Counted from the first letter of the stretch, positions 55,048 through 63,802 are shown. The stretch: DNA of 64,000 nt from Bradyrhizobium erythrophlei (GCF_900129505.1 NZ_LT670818.1:5613001-5677000), one strand, 5' to 3'. The notes: generated from the letters alone by a model not told the origin. Numbers and translations are program-made.

Positions 55048-55926
55048 ATGCGCTTCATCGCCTATGAAAGAAACGGAACGCGCGGCCTCGCGGTGGCCGA
55101 TCAAGCCGGCCGGCACTGGGGGCTTGATGACGGCGGAGCGCATGGCAGGCTCGAAAGCGCCCTTGCCGGCGGACGGGACGGATTGAAGGATCTCGCAGCG
55201 GCTCTCCTCAAGGGCGAGCCGATCGATCCCGAAGCGGTGAGCTTCCTTCCGCCGCTGTCCGCACCCGGCAAGATCATCTGCGTGGGATTGAATTACGCGG
55301 ACCACACCGCCGAAAGCAGCATGCAGCAGCCGGACTACCCGACGCTCTTTGGCCGGTTCGCGTCGAGCCTCATCGGGCACGGTGCGCCGATCGTGCGACC
55401 GACTGTCTCGGAGGCGCTCGACTATGAAGGGGAGCTTGTCGCTGTCATCGGGCGCGGCGGCCGTCATATCCCCCAGTCCGCGGCCCTCGACCATGTCGCC
55501 GGATATTCGATCTTCAACGATGGTACGATTCGCGACTATCAGTTCCGAACGCCGCAATGGACCATCGGCAAGAATTTCGACAGCACGGGAGCATTCGGGC
55601 CCGCATTTGTAACGGCCGACGAACTTCCGTCAGGTGCGAGCGGCCTGAAACTCGAGACGAGATTGAACGGGACGGTGATGCAGAAGGCATCGACCTCCGA
55701 TCTGATCTTCGATGTCGCAACGTTGGTCGCGCTGATCAGCGTGGGCATTACGCTGTTTCCGGGAGACATCATCGTGACCGGCACGCCGTCCGGCGTCGGT
55801 GCTGCACGCAAACCGCCTCTCTATATGAAGCCCGGCGACGTCTGCGAGATCGAGATCGAGGGATTGGGCGTTCTGCGCAATCCGATCGAGCTTGAAGCCA
55901 AGGACGCGGTGCGTGCGGCCGCCTGA
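55048..55926 (+). CDS. Fumarylacetoacetate hydrolase family protein
   Basis: 292 residues. The C-terminal FAH domain starts IICVGLNYADHTAES and continues with DYEGELVAVIGRGGRHIPQ, with the metal-binding E-x-E pattern, WTIGKNFDSTGAFGPAFVT and TLFPGDIIVTGTPSGVGAARKPPLYMKPGD. Family members include acylpyruvases and hydratases/decarboxylases of meta-cleavage products such as 2-oxohept-3-enedioate. This fits a lower-pathway step after the extradiol dioxygenase encoded downstream. The GGAG ribosome site lies just before the ATG. Confidence 0.93.
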   Translation: MRFIAYERNGTRGLAVADQAGRHWGLDDGGAHGRLESALAGGRDGLKDLAAALLKGEPIDPEAVSFLPPLSAPGKIICVGLNYADHTAESSMQQPDYPTLFGRFASSLIGHGAPIVRPTVSEALDYEGELVAVIGRGGRHIPQSAALDHVAGYSIFNDGTIRDYQFRTPQWTIGKNFDSTGAFGPAFVTADELPSGASGLKLETRLNGTVMQKASTSDLIFDVATLVALISVGITLFPGDIIVTGTPSGVGAARKPPLYMKPGDVCEIEIEGLGVLRNPIELEAKDAVRAAA

Positions 55927-56118
55927 CCCCGGGGTGATCCTGTCACTCGCGGATTCGAGCGGACATCATATCGGTTGCCGTGGAGGCGAGGTCTTGACCA
56001 GAGTCGATTAGCGCACTGCCTTGGCTCAACGGAGTTGATCAGGCCGGGCCCTGATCGGGCGACATTCGGTGGCGGCAGCACGACGTAGATCGTTCGCCGC
56101 TCGTATTGGGAGGAAAGA

Positions 56119-57741
56119 ATGAAATCGGTTCCGGTTTTGATTGCAGGGGGTGGTCCTGTCGGGATGACGCTTGCGAACGTCCTGGCCCATTTCGGAATCC
56201 GCTTGATGCTGGTCGAGAAGAATGCGACCACGACCCGCCACCCGAAGATGGACATCACCAACAGCCGCAGCATGGAGCTTTTTCGCAAGTTCGGCCTCGC
56301 GGACGCATTGCGACATGTCGCGGTGCCGGAAGATCATCCTTTCGACGTTTCCTGGATCACAAGTCTCGCCGGATATGAGCTGCATCGTTTTCGATACATG
56401 GCACCGAGCGAGTTTCGAAAACAAATCCGCATCAAGAACGACGGCACCCAACCGCTCGAGCCTCCGATGCGCGTCTCACAGATCGAGATCGAGCCCGTTC
56501 TGAAGAAATCCATCGATGCTCGTCCGGAAGCCGAGGTGAGGTTCGGCGTCGCCTTCGAAAGCTTCGAGGAGAAGGATGATCGTGTCGTCGCCAATCTGCG
56601 GGAGCAGGGAAGTGGCGCCCAGGAGCAGGTCAGCTGTCAATATCTCATCGGTTGCGACGGCGGTACCAGCCGCGTTCGGGCGGGGCTGGGCATCCAGCTG
56701 GAGGGACAGGCGCGCGTCGGCGAACTCTACATGATCCACTTTCGATCGACCGAGCGAGATCTGCTGCAGCGCTGGGGCGTTGCCTGGCACTATCAATCGC
56801 CGATCGGAACGATGATCGCTCAGAACGATGATGATATCTGGACCGTTCACGTGCCTGTATTTCCCGGCCAGGACGCGACCAAGCTCGATCCACGCGCTCT
56901 CGTCGAGGCCTATGCGGGCCGGCCATTCCCCTTCGAGATTCTGGTCGCGAATGTGTGGACGCCGCACCTGCTGGTCGCCGAAACGTATGGCAAGGGACGC
57001 GTCCTGCTCGCAGGCGACTCCGCGCATCAGTTCATCCCGACAGGCGGCTATGGGATGAATTCCGGGGTCGGCGATGCCGTTGACCTCGGTTGGAAACTGG
57101 CGGCGACGCTCCAGGGCTTCGGCGGACCCGGCCTCCTCGCGTCGTATGAAATCGAGCGGCGTCCCGTCGCGGCACGAAATCGCGACGCATCCGGTCGCCA
57201 CATGCAGGTGCGAATGCAGATTGCTGAAGCCTATGGAGGCCTGCTGGAAGGCGATAACAGCGAAGATCCCGTGCGCCGGGCGGAAGTCGGTGCAGGGATC
57301 GCCAAGCTTGGCAACGCAGAGAACGAATGGTTCGGAATCGAACACGGCTTTATCTACGAGGGATCGCCGATCGTCGCCGACGGGTCGGTCGCTGCCTTTC
57401 CGTTTGATCCGGCTGTCTACAAGCCGATGACCACGCCTGGCGCCCGCTTGCCCAGCGCGTTCCTGAAGGACGGGACGGCGCTCTACGATCGACTGGGCAC
57501 ATATTTCACGCTGATCGATTTCCGCGGGGGCGATCCGTCGCCCTTTATCGATGCTGCGGCGCGACGACGGATACCGCTGTCGGTCTTGCAACTCGACGAA
57601 CCCGATCTGAAGGGTGTCTATGGACAGGACATGCTGCTCGTGCGGCCCGACCATCACATTGCCTGGCGCGGAACGGGCAGCAAGATGCCAACTGCCGACG
57701 CGATCCTCGCGGCGGCTCTCGGCTGGGGGGCGGAACGGTGA
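56119..57741 (+). CDS. FAD-dependent aromatic monooxygenase (FAD_binding_3, MhpA/PheA-like)
   Basis: 540 residues. VLIAGGGPVGMTLANVLAHFGI is the dinucleotide motif (GxGxxG) near residue 10; YLIGCDGGTSRVRAGLGI is the DG motif and LLAGDSAHQFIPTGGYGMNSGVGDAVDLGWKLAA the GD motif. A thioredoxin-like C-terminal domain (about 430-535, YDRLGTYFTLIDF ... DMLLVRPDHHIAWRG) places it with the phenol hydroxylase/MhpA type. It would ortho-hydroxylate a phenolic compound using NAD(P)H and oxygen. The next gene overlaps its stop (GTGA). Confidence 0.93.
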   Translation: MKSVPVLIAGGGPVGMTLANVLAHFGIRLMLVEKNATTTRHPKMDITNSRSMELFRKFGLADALRHVAVPEDHPFDVSWITSLAGYELHRFRYMAPSEFRKQIRIKNDGTQPLEPPMRVSQIEIEPVLKKSIDARPEAEVRFGVAFESFEEKDDRVVANLREQGSGAQEQVSCQYLIGCDGGTSRVRAGLGIQLEGQARVGELYMIHFRSTERDLLQRWGVAWHYQSPIGTMIAQNDDDIWTVHVPVFPGQDATKLDPRALVEAYAGRPFPFEILVANVWTPHLLVAETYGKGRVLLAGDSAHQFIPTGGYGMNSGVGDAVDLGWKLAATLQGFGGPGLLASYEIERRPVAARNRDASGRHMQVRMQIAEAYGGLLEGDNSEDPVRRAEVGAGIAKLGNAENEWFGIEHGFIYEGSPIVADGSVAAFPFDPAVYKPMTTPGARLPSAFLKDGTALYDRLGTYFTLIDFRGGDPSPFIDAAARRRIPLSVLQLDEPDLKGVYGQDMLLVRPDHHIAWRGTGSKMPTADAILAAALGWGAER

Positions 57742-58940
57742 AGCCGCTTCATGCCCTGGTGATCGGCGCTGGTATCGGCGGTACGGCCGCTGCCATCGCG
57801 TTGCGTCGGGCCGGCCTCGACGTTTCCTTGTTCGAGCAGACGATGGCGCAACGCGAGGTTGGCGCGGGCATTCAGATCAGCCCCAACGTCTCCCGGCTGC
57901 TGGGCCGCTACGGGCTCGGCGACGCCATGGCGCGGGCCGCCGTTCGCCCTTCCTCGGTCGTGTTTCGTCGCTGGCAGGACGGCCGTGTCCTGGGGCGCGA
58001 AGAACTGGGTGACTCGATCGAGACTCGCTATGGGGCGCCGTACTACCATTTCCACCGAGCTGACCTCATCGCCCTTCTGGCGGACGCGTTCGGTCGCAAG
58101 GAGATCAAGCTTGGACGACGTCTGGTCGATGTCGCGCAAGACGAAACGGGCGTGACCGCCCGCTTCGAGGATGGCTCGTCCGAGCGCGGCGATCTCCTTA
58201 TCGGGGCGGACGGAATCCACTCCCAGGTTCGCGAGCGGCTGTTCGGCGTGGAAAAGCCGCGGTTCTCGGGGCAGATCGCGTACAGGGGGCTCGCGCCTGC
58301 CGAACGCGTCGCGCATCTCGGCCTTCCGCTCGATGTCACGAACTGGGTGGGGCCGGGCGGACACTTTGTCCACTACTTCGTTTCCTCAGGTCGATTCCTG
58401 AACTTTGTGGCGGTCAGCGAAGAGGCGAGCTGGACGCGGGAACAATGGTCCGACCGCGGTTCGGTCTCCGATGCGGCAAAGATTTATGAGGGGTGGCATC
58501 CGCAAATTGCAACGATTCTCTCGGCGGTCGATGAGACGTTCAAATGGGCGTTGTTCGATCGCAGTCCACTCCCGGAATGGACGCGGGGGCGCGTCGCGCT
58601 GCTGGGGGACGCGTGCCATCCCATGCTGCCTTACATGGCGCAGGGGGCAGCGCAGGCCATCGAGGACGGTGCCGCGCTGGCGGCCTGCCTGAAACACGTT
58701 GCCTTCGACATTCCGTCGGCGTTTCGGGCTTACGTCGCATTGCGCAAGCCGCGCGCGACCGAGGTGCAGGAAAGATCTCGCGCCAATTCCACGAGCTTCC
58801 ACCTGCAGGACGGACCACAACAGCTCGAGAGGGATCACGTCTTCGCCACGCGAGGCGTGCGCGGCAGCCCTGAGGCAATGAACAGACTTTATGGCTACGA
58901 CGCAGAAGCCGTCGCGGCGACGCTGGAGGAAAAACGATGA
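57738..58940 (+). CDS. FAD-dependent monooxygenase (salicylate hydroxylase-like)
   Basis: 400 residues from a GTG overlapping the previous stop. LVIGAGIGGTAAAIALRRAGLDVSLFEQ is the FAD motif, LLIGADGIHSQVRERLFG the DG motif and VALLGDACHPMLPYMAQGAAQAIEDGAAL the GD motif. Relatives hydroxylate salicylate, 3-hydroxybenzoate or 6-hydroxynicotinate, some with decarboxylation. Its product is probably a dihydroxy compound for the extradiol dioxygenase gene that overlaps its end by four bases. Confidence 0.93.
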   Translation: MKPLHALVIGAGIGGTAAAIALRRAGLDVSLFEQTMAQREVGAGIQISPNVSRLLGRYGLGDAMARAAVRPSSVVFRRWQDGRVLGREELGDSIETRYGAPYYHFHRADLIALLADAFGRKEIKLGRRLVDVAQDETGVTARFEDGSSERGDLLIGADGIHSQVRERLFGVEKPRFSGQIAYRGLAPAERVAHLGLPLDVTNWVGPGGHFVHYFVSSGRFLNFVAVSEEASWTREQWSDRGSVSDAAKIYEGWHPQIATILSAVDETFKWALFDRSPLPEWTRGRVALLGDACHPMLPYMAQGAAQAIEDGAALAACLKHVAFDIPSAFRAYVALRKPRATEVQERSRANSTSFHLQDGPQQLERDHVFATRGVRGSPEAMNRLYGYDAEAVAATLEEKR

Positions 58941-59812
58941 CCCGCGCTTTCCAAATCGCCTATGTCGATCTCGATACGCCTGCTGCGGAGCAGGAGGTCG
59001 CATATTACGACCGCGTGCTCGGAGCAACTCCTGCCGAGCGTGGATCCGACGGCCGCGCGTATTTCAGCCTCGGTCTCGATCACCACAACATCACCATCAA
59101 GCCGGCGCCCCAGAAGCGCCTCACGGCGCTCGGCCTGAGGATCGAACAAGAAGCGGCCGACGAGACTGTCCGGTCACTGCGCGGCCTCGGTCTCTCTCCG
59201 GAAAAGAAGAGCGACGCGCGGCCGGGCGTTCCCGCCCTGGTCGAGGTCGTCGTTGCGGGGCACACACTCCATTTGTTGCCGGAGATGGCCATGCCTGGCC
59301 CCGGCTTCCGTACCTCGGGCGTCGTTCCAACGCGTCTTGGACACGTTGCCCTGATAACGCCGGAGGCTGACAAATTCGTGGAATTCTGTTCGGCCATCGG
59401 GTTCCGCACGACCGATTGGTTCGAGGGAATTGCGACGTTCCTGACCTGTAACCACGATCACCACGTCCTCAACGTCATCGGTGCGCCAGAAACCCGGCTT
59501 CATCACCTTGCGTTTGAGCTGCGCAGCCGCGCCGCGCATCATGATGTGGCCGATTTTCTTGCAAAGGAAAACCATCCCATCCTCTGGGGGCCGTCGCGGC
59601 ACACTGCGGGCCACAACCTCGCTTCCTATCACTACGACCCGAGCCGTTTTCTGATCGAGCTCTATTCCGACATGGACGTACTCGTTCCGGAGCTCAACAT
59701 TTTCGAGCCGCGGCCCTGGCATGAGGCGTATCCCCAACGTCCTCGGGTGTGGACGATTGAGCAGTTGACGACGTGGGGAACTCGTTTCGACTTCGACTTG
59801 AAGACGGCTTAA
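58937..59812 (+). CDS. Extradiol ring-cleavage dioxygenase (VOC superfamily)
   Basis: 291 residues with two vicinal-oxygen-chelate modules (about 5-115 and 130-260). The iron ligands are in place in the second module: His136 (LGHVALIT), His190 (RLHHLAFEL) and Glu241 (FLIELYSD). The catalytic pocket His/Tyr region HTAGHNLASYHYDPS matches type I extradiol enzymes such as catechol 2,3-dioxygenase and BphC. It would open a catechol-like ring next to its hydroxyls. It begins within the previous gene's stop (ATGA), so hydroxylation and cleavage are coupled. Confidence 0.92.
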   Translation: MTRAFQIAYVDLDTPAAEQEVAYYDRVLGATPAERGSDGRAYFSLGLDHHNITIKPAPQKRLTALGLRIEQEAADETVRSLRGLGLSPEKKSDARPGVPALVEVVVAGHTLHLLPEMAMPGPGFRTSGVVPTRLGHVALITPEADKFVEFCSAIGFRTTDWFEGIATFLTCNHDHHVLNVIGAPETRLHHLAFELRSRAAHHDVADFLAKENHPILWGPSRHTAGHNLASYHYDPSRFLIELYSDMDVLVPELNIFEPRPWHEAYPQRPRVWTIEQLTTWGTRFDFDLKTA

Positions 59813-59859
59813 CGGCCTGGCCGATTGTCGATCGAATACCAAAAATTGCGAGGCGAGAG

Positions 59860-61092
59860 ATGTCCCGGCACGCGCGCGCAGCGAGGTTCGCTTATTTTGA
59901 TATCGCTCTGACGATGCTGATCGGATTGGCCATTGCAGCGCCCAGCACCGCCCAAGAGAAGCGGTACGATCCCGGCGCATCCGATGCGGTCATCAAGATT
60001 GGCAATACTGCTCCCTACAGCGGGCCGCTCTCCTCGAATGGCATTATCGCCAGAACGGAAGGCGCCTTCTTCAAGATGATCAACGAACAGGGGGGCGTTA
60101 ATGGACGCGAGATCGAGTTCATTTCTTACGATGATGCGTATAGTCCTCCCAAGACGGTGGAGCAGACGCGCAAGTTGATCGAAAGCGACGAGGTTCTGCT
60201 TCTCTTCAATCAACTTGGCACGCCGACCACCATGTCGGTTATCAAATATGTCAACGCCAAAAAGGTACCGCAGCTGTTCATCGCGGCCGGAGGAACCATC
60301 TTCGGCGATCAGAAGACATACCCTTGGTCGATGGGCTTCCAGCCAAGCTACCAAAGCGAAACCCGCATCTACGGCAGGTACCTGCGCGAAAACTATCCCA
60401 CTGGAAAGATTGCCGTTCTCTCGTCCAATGACGACTTCGGACGGGACAATATCAAGGGCTTGAAGGACGGTCTCGGCGATGCGGTCGGCAATATTGTCGC
60501 CGAAGTCACGTATGAGACGAGCGCGCCGACGATCGATTCCGAACTTGTGAGGCTGAAATTCTCGGGCGCGAGCATCTTCGTCAATTTCGCCTCGGCGAAA
60601 TTTGCGGCGCAAGCCATTAAGAAAGCGGCGGAGATCGGCTGGAAGCCCGTGCACATCCTGCATGGAAACTCGCAATCGATCAGCGCCGTCCTAAAACCCG
60701 CCGGCCTCGAAAACGCAAGGGACATCATCACAGCGAGTTACAGCAAGGATCCTGCCGATGCGGCCTGGAAAGATGACCCCGGTTTGAAGAGATTCTCCGA
60801 TTTCATGGCCAAATACATGCCGGGAGAAGACAAAAACAATTTCTATGTGGTCTATGGATACAATGCCGCCCAGGCGCTGGTCGAAGTACTCGGGCGGTGC
60901 AAGGATGACCTTACACGCGCTAACATCATGAGGCAGGCCGAGGCGTTGAACCAAGTTCATCTCGACATGCTGCTTCCGGACGTTACGTTGAGCACATCGC
61001 CAGCCGACCACTACCCGATCGAACAGATGCAATTGCAGAAGTTCGATGGCCAGAACTGGGTGAGGTTTGGCTCTGCCATGAAGGGACGCTGA
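59860..61092 (+). CDS. Branched-chain amino acid-type ABC transporter substrate-binding protein
   Basis: The start MSRHARAARFAYFDIALTML gives 410 residues with a signal peptide ending near ASTAQ (about 34). The Peripla_BP_6 fold is seen in IKIGNTAPYSGPLSSNGIIARTEGAFFKMINEQGGVNGREIEF, LLLFNQLGTPTTMSVIKYVN and KIAVLSSNDDFGRDNIKGLKDGLG. In catabolic operons such receptors usually bind aromatic acids rather than amino acids. No permease or ATPase genes follow in the window, so partners are elsewhere. Confidence 0.93.
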   Translation: MSRHARAARFAYFDIALTMLIGLAIAAPSTAQEKRYDPGASDAVIKIGNTAPYSGPLSSNGIIARTEGAFFKMINEQGGVNGREIEFISYDDAYSPPKTVEQTRKLIESDEVLLLFNQLGTPTTMSVIKYVNAKKVPQLFIAAGGTIFGDQKTYPWSMGFQPSYQSETRIYGRYLRENYPTGKIAVLSSNDDFGRDNIKGLKDGLGDAVGNIVAEVTYETSAPTIDSELVRLKFSGASIFVNFASAKFAAQAIKKAAEIGWKPVHILHGNSQSISAVLKPAGLENARDIITASYSKDPADAAWKDDPGLKRFSDFMAKYMPGEDKNNFYVVYGYNAAQALVEVLGRCKDDLTRANIMRQAEALNQVHLDMLLPDVTLSTSPADHYPIEQMQLQKFDGQNWVRFGSAMKGR

Positions 61093-61106
61093 GCGAGAAA
61101 TGATGG

Positions 61107-61142
61107 CTCTAGTTAGCTCAAAGTGACTCTAGTTAGCTCAAA
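61107..61142 (+). repeat. 20-bp tandem repeat CTCTAGTTAGCTCAAAGTGA, nearly two units
   Basis: The first unit is 61107-61126; the second begins at 61127 and matches for 16 bases before diverging. It is just downstream of the substrate-binding protein stop. Confidence 0.7.
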
Positions 61143-61380
61143 CTAGCCCATGATGGATTGGAACGAGAGTTTAGTTCGTTCAATAGGTTAGAGGGCGGCG
61201 TGTGCACGATGTGTGCACCGAGAGATCAAAGAAAATCTAGAGACAGCTAACCAGAGCAGCGTTCTAAACGCTCATTGGTGTCGGCGGTGTCTTTGTGAGA
61301 GGGTTTGATCTCGTTCGCGAGGCGGATATTGACGAGACCAATCTATGCCAAGTCCCAATTCGCGGAATAAGCGCTTATCG

Positions 61381-61410
61381 AACGGCCGCTGTTGGCGCAA
61401 AGCGGCCGTT
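61381..61410. repeat. Dispersed palindromic element, perfect copy
   Basis: AACGGCCGCT, loop GTTGGCGCAA, AGCGGCCGTT: perfect 10-bp arms and a 10-nt loop. It lies 14 bp past the cydB stop, where it could also act in transcript termination or stability. Confidence 0.75.
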
Positions 61411-61423
61411 GGGAGACAATCAT

Positions 61424-62434
61424 TCATTCATACCCCACGTCCGTTCGGACCTTTCCGCGGAACACCCAATACGACCAGCTCGAATAGGTCAGAATGACAG
61501 GAAGCAGGAATAGCGTTCCGACCAGAAGGAAAGCCTGGGTACGCGGCGACGAGGCAGCCTCCCACAGCGTCAGCTGGTAGGGCACAATCATCGGATACAG
61601 GCTGATGGCTATGCCGGCGTACGCAAGGACGAAGAGGCCGATGGCCCCAAAAAAAGGCGCCGCCTCGGCCTTGCTGCTGAGTGACCGCCATGTCCCGACC
61701 GCGATTGCGCCGGTCAGCACGGGTACCGGGGCGAACAGTGCGATGTTGGGCCAGGTAAACCAGCGCTCCGCCACCGCCGAGCTCATGATTGGCGTCCAGA
61801 TGCTCACGATGGCGATGGCGGTCACTACACCGATGAGGCAGATCCGGCCTTGGCGACGTGCCGCGGCCTGAATACCAGCCTCGGTTTTCAGAATAAGCCA
61901 GCCAGCCCCGAGAAGGCCGTAGCCGAACAGCAACGCCACGCCGGTCAGAACGGAAAACGGTGTGAGAAACGCAAACGACGTTCCAGCGAATTGGCCGTCA
62001 CGAACTGGAAACCCCTGGATGAATGCGCCAAGCACAAGGCCCTGCGCGAATGTGGCTGCGGCGGATCCGTAGCAGAATGCGTGGTCCCAGAACGTCCTGT
62101 TTTCAGCGTCGCGAAACCGGAATTCGAATGCGAGGCCCCGGAACACCAGCGCGAGCAACATGACCATAATGGGGAAGTACACCGCCGGAATGATCACGGC
62201 GAAGGCTGTCGGGAACGCCGCGAAAAGGCCAATGCCGCCAAGCAGCAGCCACGTCTCATTGCCGTCCCAGACCGGTGCGATCGAGTTCATGATGGCGTTG
62301 CGCGAACACGCATCTGGTGCGAAGCCATAGAGCATGCCCACTCCGAGATCGAAGCCATCGAGCAGTACATAGAAGAATACGGCTAGTGCCAGGATCACCG
62401 TCCAGATCGGAACCAAATCGAGCACCTGGGTCAT
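61424..62434 (-). CDS. cydB: Cytochrome bd-type ubiquinol oxidase subunit II
   Basis: 336 residues with eight or nine membrane helices. The N-terminus WTVILALAVFFYVLLDGFDLGVGMLYGF, then IAPVWDGNETWLLLGGIGLFAAFP and FRGLAFEFRFRD are the subunit II signature. It ends FRGKVRTDVGYE. Subunit II normally works with CydA, which carries all haems. Here cydA is reduced to its 3' end, so this subunit is probably non-functional unless another cydA is present. Confidence 0.94.
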   Translation of the reverse strand: MTQVLDLVPIWTVILALAVFFYVLLDGFDLGVGMLYGFAPDACSRNAIMNSIAPVWDGNETWLLLGGIGLFAAFPTAFAVIIPAVYFPIMVMLLALVFRGLAFEFRFRDAENRTFWDHAFCYGSAAATFAQGLVLGAFIQGFPVRDGQFAGTSFAFLTPFSVLTGVALLFGYGLLGAGWLILKTEAGIQAAARRQGRICLIGVVTAIAIVSIWTPIMSSAVAERWFTWPNIALFAPVPVLTGAIAVGTWRSLSSKAEAAPFFGAIGLFVLAYAGIAISLYPMIVPYQLTLWEAASSPRTQAFLLVGTLFLLPVILTYSSWSYWVFRGKVRTDVGYE

Positions 62435-62757
62435 CGCACCTCTCCTTTCATGACGTTGATTACCGGTGCCAGAACTGGCGCCGCAGGTCTCCCAGCCTCG
62501 ATTGCCGGAGCCGCTGCGCTGGTCTCAACCGGGCCCTTGCGAACGAGGCGAAGCATCAGGATGAGGCCCCAGGGATAGATCAGCAGATAGACTGCCATGT
62601 AACCCAGCAGCGACAGCGTAACGTCAGAGCCTGTCAAAGACGGCGACACCGAGGCCGCCGTGCGCAACAGCCCGTAGATCGTCCATGGCTGCCGGCCGAC
62701 CTCGGTCACGAACCATCCAGCGATCACCGCGATAAAGCCAAGCGGAATTGCACTCTG
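62431..62757 (-). pseudogene. cydA: Cytochrome bd oxidase subunit I, 3' fragment only
   Basis: The frame reads IPLGFIAVIAGWFVTEVGRQPWTIYGLLRTAASVSPSLTG and continues to the C-terminus, overlapping the cydB start (ATGA). The Trp-Phe-x4-Glu-Gly/Val-Gly-Arg-Gln-Pro block is the last helix region of CydA. Family resemblance ends near 62757 and a stop follows upstream at 62767-62769. About 105 of some 470 residues remain, without the haem ligands. The upstream sequence is unrelated. Confidence 0.88.
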
Positions 62758-63103
62758 ACATGCTCGCTAGAGTAGTCATCTTTCGCCGGCGATTCGTTCG
62801 ACGGTACGTCGCCGCCGTAGATGTTTGCACGCATAGAGGGATGGGCTCAGCACTCGGAATGCGGGCTCTCGGGTTATCATTAGGTTGGTTGCAGCAGATG
62901 CAGTCGTCTGCACCGATGGTGAGGCGCCGGCACGTTCCTACCGATCGCGAGGCGCGCGGGTGGTCAATCCTAAACCCAAGTATCGTTCACTCAAACAAAT
63001 GTAGGGCGCTGATGAACGTCCGTGCAATAGTCCGATCCGTCTCCCTGTGATTGGTTGTAGTTCGAGGGCGTCATGCCGTTCGAACTGGAATTGTGGAGGC
63101 GAC
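62758..63103. other. Sequence joined to truncated cydA, no gene seen
   Basis: Open frames here are short and show no domain. The break in cydA at about 62757 marks a deletion or insertion boundary; the joined DNA has no visible IS end or inverted repeat. Confidence 0.5.
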
Positions 63104-63298
63104 ATGCTGAGCAAGCAATATTTGGAGACGGCACGAACCATACTGCGGGCGGCCCAAACAATGACCGACCAACACATTGCGGGTCAGCTTAAGGCGCTTG
63201 CCGGGGACTATGAGCGGCGAGCTCAGAAAGCCGCACACGCTGATGCGGCCAAGGCCTTGGCCCGGTCAGATGCTCGTGAATGTGAGGTGTTGTCATGA
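63104..63298 (+). CDS. Small hypothetical protein, helical
   Basis: 64 residues. GGAGG lies 5 nt before the ATG. The sequence MLSKQYLETARTILRAAQTM, DQHIAGQLKALAGDYERRAQ, KAAHADAAKALARS is amphipathic and almost all helical. Similar short proteins are common in Bradyrhizobium genomes, as far as I recall, without known role. Its stop overlaps the next start (ATGA). Confidence 0.75.
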   Translation: MLSKQYLETARTILRAAQTMTDQHIAGQLKALAGDYERRAQKAAHADAAKALARSDARECEVLS

Positions 63299-63450
63299 AC
63301 GTTACCATCCAGAAGGTTAACGGCTTGTGGCACCTCATCGTAGGGTCGTGTCGGATCCGGACTCCGTTCTTGGAGACGCAGAACCGCGGGTTGGTCGTTG
63401 CGTACGCTCGCCGGATCTACCCGGGTGCCAGGGTCTTCGAACGGGACTGA
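63295..63450 (+). CDS. Small hypothetical protein
   Basis: 51 residues: MNVTIQKVNGLWHLIVGSCR and RIRTPFLETQNRGLVVAYAR, ending ARVFERD. The ATG overlaps the stop of the preceding small gene. The pattern of two beta strands and a helix is compact and plausible for a real small protein. Function unknown. Confidence 0.65.
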   Translation: MNVTIQKVNGLWHLIVGSCRIRTPFLETQNRGLVVAYARRIYPGARVFERD

Positions 63451-63522
63451 CCGTCAAGAAGGGAATGAGGCAGCAGCACTCACTGCAGTTGTCAGCAAAC
63501 ACACACCGCCGGAGGTCAGGCT

Positions 63523-63802
63523 GTGCGCCCCAAGAAGCGGTCTGCGTTAATCAAACCTTCGCTGCTGCTGGAGGCTACCAGCCACACAGCGATGGGCGTT
63601 GCAGTTGGTCTCGCCTTTGCGTTTCTCGTAACTCACATCGCCGCGTTTGGCATCGCGACGTTGATCAACTACAGCCCAACTCCAGATGTCATTATGTTAA
63701 ATGTTCGTGGACACATGCGCGATAACCTTTGGTATCGGAGCGACCCTGACGGGGTTAGCAATCACGTTGACTGAAGATACCGATACCGCGGAGCGCGAAT
63801 AG
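63523..63802 (+). pseudogene. Small two-helix membrane protein gene with one-base frameshift
   Basis: From a GTG the frame gives MRPKKRSALIKPSLLLEATS and a helix GVAVGLAFAFLVTHIAAFGI, then INYSPTPDVIML. After about 63703 the frame loses hydrophobicity. The +1 frame continues FVDTCAITFGIGATLTGLAI and TLTEDTDTAERE to a TAG at 63800-63802, restoring a second helix. One surplus base in ATGTTAAATG (63694-63703) explains the break. The unshifted frame ends at 63774 with 83 residues. Confidence 0.6.

Larger units (their letters stand above)
61093..61423. other. Intergenic interval with tandem repeat and palindromes
   Basis: No gene is supported. It holds a 20-bp tandem repeat (61107-61142), a GTGTGCAC...GTGTGCAC pair near 61200-61218 and the best copy of the dispersed palindromic element (61381-61410). 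The composition is AT-richer than its neighbours, as often seen at former integration sites. Confidence 0.5.

Noticed and set aside
61235..61325. tRNA-like stretch with a possible CTA anticodon loop (CGTTCTAAACG), which would be an amber suppressor
   Set aside because: The stem is only 4 bp. There is no proper D-arm or T-arm with GTTCGA and no acceptor pairing, so it is not a credible tRNA. A tRNA search could settle it.
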